In this document: positions 5,401-5,492 of the stretch, piece after piece
Layout: each line of letters starts with the position of its first letter
Numbering within the stretch: position 1 is the first letter of the stretch
Assembly (NCBI GenBank): GCA_017995495.1
Contig: JAGOIS010000110.1
Location: 1-5,492 of the forward strand
DNA from: Candidatus Cloacimonadota bacterium
Lineage (GTDB): Bacteria; Cloacimonadota; Cloacimonadia; Cloacimonadales; Cloacimonadaceae
DNA length: 5,492 nt
Direction of reading: 5' to 3'
Program-made: the position numbers and the translations under genes
The notes under the pieces: model-generated
The model's input: only the letters and a program-made list of their open reading frames with translations
Told to the model about the DNA's origin: nothing
Databases searched by the model: none

Positions 5401-5492
5401 CCTTTTGACTTTCAGCATCGATGGAAGCGTGAAGGATTCCTGGAGCGGCATCCGCTCCTGGGAACAATTCAGCTACCCTGTCAGCGCCGGCC
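2435..5492 (+). CDS. Secreted gingipain-like cysteine protease (peptidase C25), Kgp-type, partial at the 3' end
   Basis: The frame is open from GTG 2435 to the window edge, at least 1019 residues. Residues 1-20 (MQKSLIMLITLGLAAGLAAS) form a signal peptide for Sec export. About 22-235 fit the C25 propeptide. About 240-605 form the catalytic domain: GYLIFTPESF...LKWKIQEGY, VTDLHY, MIAGAD, YTAHGSKTSWADP, VVGNCCLTSAFD, YWDEDYWW and YWEIYSVMGDPSLIPY. By comparison with P. gingivalis gingipains, recalled from memory, the catalytic residues are Asp387, His446 and Cys479. The His-to-Cys spacing of 33 and the CC pair equal those of Kgp. Thr444 and Asp517 match the Kgp positions that hold lysine, predicting cleavage after Lys. 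Residues 607-682 are the Ig-like C25 C-terminal domain. About 689-799 and 800-910 are two CARDB-like modules, each with an acidic motif (NDPNSNGLPEAGE, DQDADGFFEPGE). About 914 onward is a MAM/jelly-roll-like module (GDGFESGGFSSYPW). A type IX secretion sorting domain would be expected beyond the edge but is not visible. The start is set by AAGGAG. Substrate preference and secretion route are inferred. Confidence 0.93.
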   Translation, partial: MQKSLIMLITLGLAAGLAASGGSIQLGNAPTAALLTRSGADGLSVGYSIDKLDYSEVQTPQGVFTDLQVAQYTTTNSTGLPRLPLLRQIISVPEGAEVVAEFASTLRKTIKLGDAGLSHPLLPRQESVSKSADPAGIPFVVDRDFYGRDAWTKDPSISVTELGHVRGHRLFALDFVPVSYNPARGEIEVIYSAEVNVQFIHPDHQATEQLQARTWSPAFEAPLRGILLNPQPERGSLNRHPMGYLIFTPESFVNALEPFLKWKIQEGYRVTVATAPAGVSPSQIKTFIQNIWDSSTEENPAPSYLLIVGDTPQIPANTGITDPSHVTDLHYVRLQGTDYMPEMYFGRFSATTAAEVSNQVNKTLMHEMYSMPSDAYLAEAVMIAGADATYSPTHANGHINYGTNNYFNPAHGINSHTYLYPASQTSDAAIVADVSAGVGYVNYTAHGSKTSWADPTFTVANVNSLANVNESSVVVGNCCLTSAFDLPICFAEAWLRAPNKGGVVYIGGTNSTYWDEDYWWGVGWKPPVVGTGSPFVAGRTGAYDAMFHDHNEPFEDWGGNVGAAMFMGNLAVVQSNSTRINYYWEIYSVMGDPSLIPYLGIPAENSFEAPQSIFVGTHSLEIVADPHSYVAVSMNDELHGAGLTDASGSLTLDFAPLTGAGPALIVVTRSLRKPVIAEIELIPSSGPYVTVSAITVNDPNSNGLPEAGETISLDLSFSNIGTQPASNLTATLASESGDISIIQASETLPNIPAGGTVQQSDLFRVLIHITAPDQLNVPFKITVSDGANQWITTSSITVCAPNLSLSDPVLSDQDADGFFEPGESIVVELDVINSGHLPTPGGTLTVVADHPHLTFSATSFPVPPLAAEDHYPVSFTVTLAQAAQNGQTIPIGLSYSAGQYYANSCILLAIGVTGDGFESGGFSSYPWVNNSAVPWTLETAGSNVHTGIFSARSGAISHNASTELQVSLNIETPGNVSFWRQVSSENNYDLLTFSIDGSVKDSWSGIRSWEQFSYPVSAG

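Noticed and set aside
4373..5467. Minus-strand frames at 4373-4738, 4495-4839 and 4865-5467
   Set aside because: They are antisense to the same protease gene, show low-complexity Gly/Val/Ala/Asp composition, and lack ribosome binding sites worth noting.

Overview
The window holds one large, clearly recognisable gene and, to its left, about 2.4 kb of repeat-rich, gene-poor DNA. The large gene (2435 to the right edge, + strand, open at the end) encodes a secreted gingipain-type cysteine protease (peptidase family C25). It has a signal peptide, propeptide, catalytic domain, Ig-like domain, two CARDB-like beta-sandwich modules and the start of a MAM/jelly-roll-like module. The layout and wording of this protein, with acidic 'DxDxDGxxExGE' linkers and a 'GFESGGF..PW' module, resemble large secreted proteins of the Fibrobacterota-Chlorobiota-Bacteroidota (FCB) group, and Cloacimonadota-type bacteria in particular. 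That placement is an inference from protein style, not from a marker gene.

Layout. Positions 1-32 may hold the last codons of an upstream + strand gene, followed by a good rho-independent terminator (55-90). From 91 to about 440 lie short direct repeats and a chain of hairpins. From about 540 to 980 is a strikingly AT-rich island in otherwise GC-rich DNA, built from inverted repeats: a perfect 22-bp pair, several nested smaller hairpins, and a recurring CAAATWMGCA-like 10-mer in both orientations. A small minus-strand reading frame (1388-1047) lies next to it. It has a plausible winged-helix-like C-terminal half but an N-terminus that may be frameshifted, so it may be a gene remnant. From 1398 to about 2280 the DNA is a mosaic of three repeat families: (i) blocks of a degenerate 9-bp-period repeat (ATCCGTNNN and relatives); (ii) an ATTCCGGG...CCCGGAAT hairpin element, also found at 317-370; (iii) small perfect palindromes such as GCTGGACTCCAGC. 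A 28-nt polypyrimidine run and a 19-bp perfect inverted repeat lie within it.

The protease gene has its own leader: a weak promoter candidate, a short hairpin just upstream of the ribosome binding site, and AAGGAG placed correctly for a GTG start. Its catalytic residues (Asp387, His446, Cys479) and two positions that set lysine specificity in Kgp of Porphyromonas gingivalis (Thr444, Asp517) are all present. The product is therefore predicted to be an active, lysine-directed extracellular protease. No CRISPR, tRNA, rRNA, transposase, integrase or toxin-antitoxin gene is visible. I found no convincing new multi-gene system. The best leads are the Kgp-like protease and the AT-rich palindromic island with its adjacent small reading frame.
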